A DNA stretch of 64,000 bases from Trogon surrucura. Taxonomy: Eukaryota > Chordata > Aves > Trogoniformes > Trogonidae. Position numbers and translations under genes: made by a program. The DNA lies in contig CM036624.1 of assembly GCA_020746105.1 (NCBI GenBank), positions 2,537,562-2,601,561 on the forward strand, read 5' to 3'. A model generated the notes under the pieces. That model ran no database searches. It was not told the DNA's origin and saw nothing but the letters and a program-made list of their open reading frames with translations. Below are positions 61,695-64,000 of this stretch, one piece after another. How positions within the stretch are numbered: the stretch's first letter is position 1; each line of letters starts with the position of its first letter.

Positions 61695-64000
61695 TACGTC
61701 CTGAGGTTTAAATGTATCCCTTAAGGCAAAAGTGCTTGAGTTTTATATTTTCGTTAATACACTTCCCTACAGAGCTTTATAAGAACAGCATTTATGAGAA
61801 AAATCCATGCAATATCCCCTGTTTGGAACACTGCCGTCCTCTGACTGATTGGAAGAGCCAAGCCGTGTCTTCATGTCACTTCAGAGAGGTGGGAATTTGG
61901 CTGGACTTCTGTGAGGGGATGGGTTGTAAGCTGTTTTCAGACAAGTAATTTCTACTTTTCAGGGTTGGATTTGTGGGGATGTTTTTAATTAACATGCTCG
62001 CACTGGCAAGGGCCTGTTTAGCTGGAATTGAACTAGAAACTTGGTCATTTTTTCTGAACTGAGCTTCTCAGAAAAATACAGGGAGGAGAGCTACCTGAGA
62101 AACCTATAAGTAAAGCCCAGCTTTGACATGGTAAGTGTTCAGAGGTGGACTGTGAAGACTTAGGACGAGGTTGGTTTTGGATTTACTGGCTTGGTGCCCT
62201 CCTTGTTTACCCAGCCCGTCTTTGGTCTGACCCATGGGACATAGCCTAAAGCCTTTTACTCCCTCACAGACTAGGGACTTTGTGTCAGAAGACAGATATA
62301 AATAATGCTGAGACCTGCTATTCAGTCCCGTTACTTTGTCATTCTTTGATCTGTGGGGTTTTTGTCTCTGTAGGATGACTGTTACACATTCATGTATACA
62401 GTAGCATTTGCTTGTGAGGGCAGTTCATCTTGGCCATGAGTGAATATCCCAGTGCGAGGTTTAATTTAAATGAACAGATTACTGCCGTTTCTTTTCACTG
62501 ATGAAGCAAGAACAGTAAATAATTGTTTTGGTTTGGCTTACTGAAATTTTAAGGCAGATTACATAGGTGCAGTTTAATTCGAGTTGTGTATTGGTTCTTT
62601 AATGACTTGATCGTGGCATATTTAACTATTTGAAATACGTTTTTAGGAAAAAACTTCTACTTCCGTTCATTTTTACATACGAAAGTTCAGACAATAATTT
62701 TTTAAAGAATTAGAGGGCTTGAAATCATAGTTAAATGAGACAGGGAATGATTTCTGAGGCTTACAGTACCATGCGGTGCATTCATCCGGTACGTGATTGT
62801 TCTTCAATGTCAGGTTTCGGCATGGGAGCTTGCTGCTCATCGGTTTTACCCCGAGTTAGGTCTTGTCCATACTGGTGCAGCCAGCGTAAGCACTAGATTG
62901 TGAGTACAGAAATATAGTCATGTTAAGACCAGATCCAGATTGCTTCTTTACTGCTATCCTATTTTTTTAGGGCTATTGAAAACCGTGGACTCCCAGGTGG
63001 GAGGAAAAAAAACCTTTCGACGGTTGCAAATGCTGAAATAGCAGAGAGGAACTGGCAGGAGACTTTAACTTCGCTTTTCCAGTTTCACAGGGTTTTGGAC
63101 TTTATGAAAAGGGAATGATGAAAAAAAAAATTAAAACCTGCAAAATTAATATCGGGGATGTACAGTATGAGTCAGTGGAAAAAAAAATCCACAGTGCGTA
63201 TTTTTAAAATTATTGCGTGCGCGGTATTCAATGCAGTCTTAAAGAGTGATGTTTGAGAAATTTAAGAATCTGTAGGCGTGAGCCCAGCAGTAACAGTCAC
63301 GTAGAGCAGTGGTGAGGGCTGACATAAAGGAAGCTTTTGAGACCTGAATCCCGGAGCTGTGTAGCCACCAAGCCCGACGTTAGCAGAAAGTCCAGGAGCT
63401 GGGAGGATTCTCTGTTTCATAACAGCTGCCCGCGGCTTCCAAAGGCAACAGTCACGGCTGGCAGTCACTCGGTAGCAGGGCCACGCGGAATTTGGCTTCC
63501 ACTCTGGCAGCAGCGAGCTGGGGTTTTGTAGATGCAGTTCCAGCCTTTCCACGTCCTTTAATAATTTTTGGGTTGGGGGATTCAACGAAGTCAGTTTGAG
63601 ACTTTGTGCAGGGACAGGATAGGGACCAAATGTAATGCAGGGGAGTATGAAGGTTAAACCCAGCGATTAGTGTTTCATAGGTTTTAACCAGACAACGGGT
63701 AAAAAGTCTAGTTTCTAGCAGCTCTCTTGCATGTTTTCCAGACCATTCTTAGCACAGGGCTTTCTCCTCTCATGAATAACAATGCCTGTAGAAGCTTTAG
63801 AAGGGGAAAGGGAAATTTATTATCCATTTACTCCAAAGGCTTATGATGTAAATTTTTCCTTCAGTCTGTCACACTAATGGATTGTAACTGTTTCTTCCAC
63901 CTGTCTCTCTGTAATACAAATGCAACGTGCCAGAGCAGAAAGTGTTACGTTGATCATATTTTCTAATTAATTAGAAAGGTCTTCATCTCTTAAGAAGTGC

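Larger units (their letters stand above)
51561..64000. other. Region upstream of CAMSAP2, no recognised gene
   Basis: Beyond the CpG island the sequence returns to AT-rich DNA. It holds a short CR1 tail (54441-54503), a long CR1 fragment (54935-55911) and a solo LTR (61125-61694). I looked on the plus strand for DDX59, the divergent neighbour in mammals, and saw no helicase motifs. The longest open frame outside repeats is 200 codons on the minus strand at 57807-58409, without recognisable domains. Stretches 51600-54440, 55912-61124 and 61695-64000 otherwise show nothing I can name. Confidence 0.75.

Noticed and set aside
1-64000. tRNA, rRNA, snRNA genes, CRISPR arrays, bacterial or phage systems
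   Set aside because: No cloverleaf boxes, no conserved small-RNA sequence and no spaced direct repeats with unique spacers were seen; the sequence is avian-type nuclear DNA.

Overview
This is vertebrate nuclear DNA, almost certainly from a bird. The evidence is several CR1 LINE fragments carrying the characteristic 3' terminal octamer (ATTCTRTG repeated twice), two solo LTRs of types abundant in non-galliform birds, consensus GT-AG splice sites, and an AT-rich background broken by one strong CpG island. There is no operon structure, CRISPR array, tRNA or rRNA gene that I can see. The species cannot be named from this window.

The only protein-coding gene I can support is the 5' part of CAMSAP2 (calmodulin-regulated spectrin-associated protein 2, a microtubule minus-end binding protein), transcribed right to left (minus strand). 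Four coding exons are recognisable by sequence: exon 1 (50257-50395, with the start codon), exon 2 (37284-37543), exon 3 (7172-7333) and exon 4 (6406-6489). They join to 645 nt, exactly 215 codons, in one uninterrupted frame with canonical splice sites throughout. Intron 1 is phase 1; introns 2, 3 and 4 are phase 0. The calponin-homology, coiled-coil and C-terminal CKK regions are not in this window and must lie to the left of base 1.

Layout: 1-6405 is the 3' portion of the window, inside intron 4, with an antisense CR1 and an 18-bp tandem repeat. 6406-7333 holds exons 4 and 3, separated by a 682-nt intron. 7334-37283 is the 30-kb intron 2, with CR1 fragments and a 16-copy 32-bp minisatellite. 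37284-37543 is exon 2. 37544-50256 is intron 1, containing a complete 1186-bp solo LTR flanked by a 5-bp direct repeat. About 50257-51600 is exon 1 and its CpG-island promoter, with GGA tracts, an NRF1-type palindrome, GC boxes and an E-box. 51600-64000 is upstream sequence without a recognisable coding exon; it contains a long CR1 fragment, a short CR1 tail and a second solo LTR.

The long open frames in the CpG island, the LTR and the CR1 copies are by-products of composition or of retrotransposon sequence, not genes. I found no novel biological system. The most interesting points concern CAMSAP2 5' regulation (a start-stop upstream ORF, purine tracts, a possible divergent transcript), same-strand LTRs that could act as alternative promoters, and the higher-order structure of the minisatellite.
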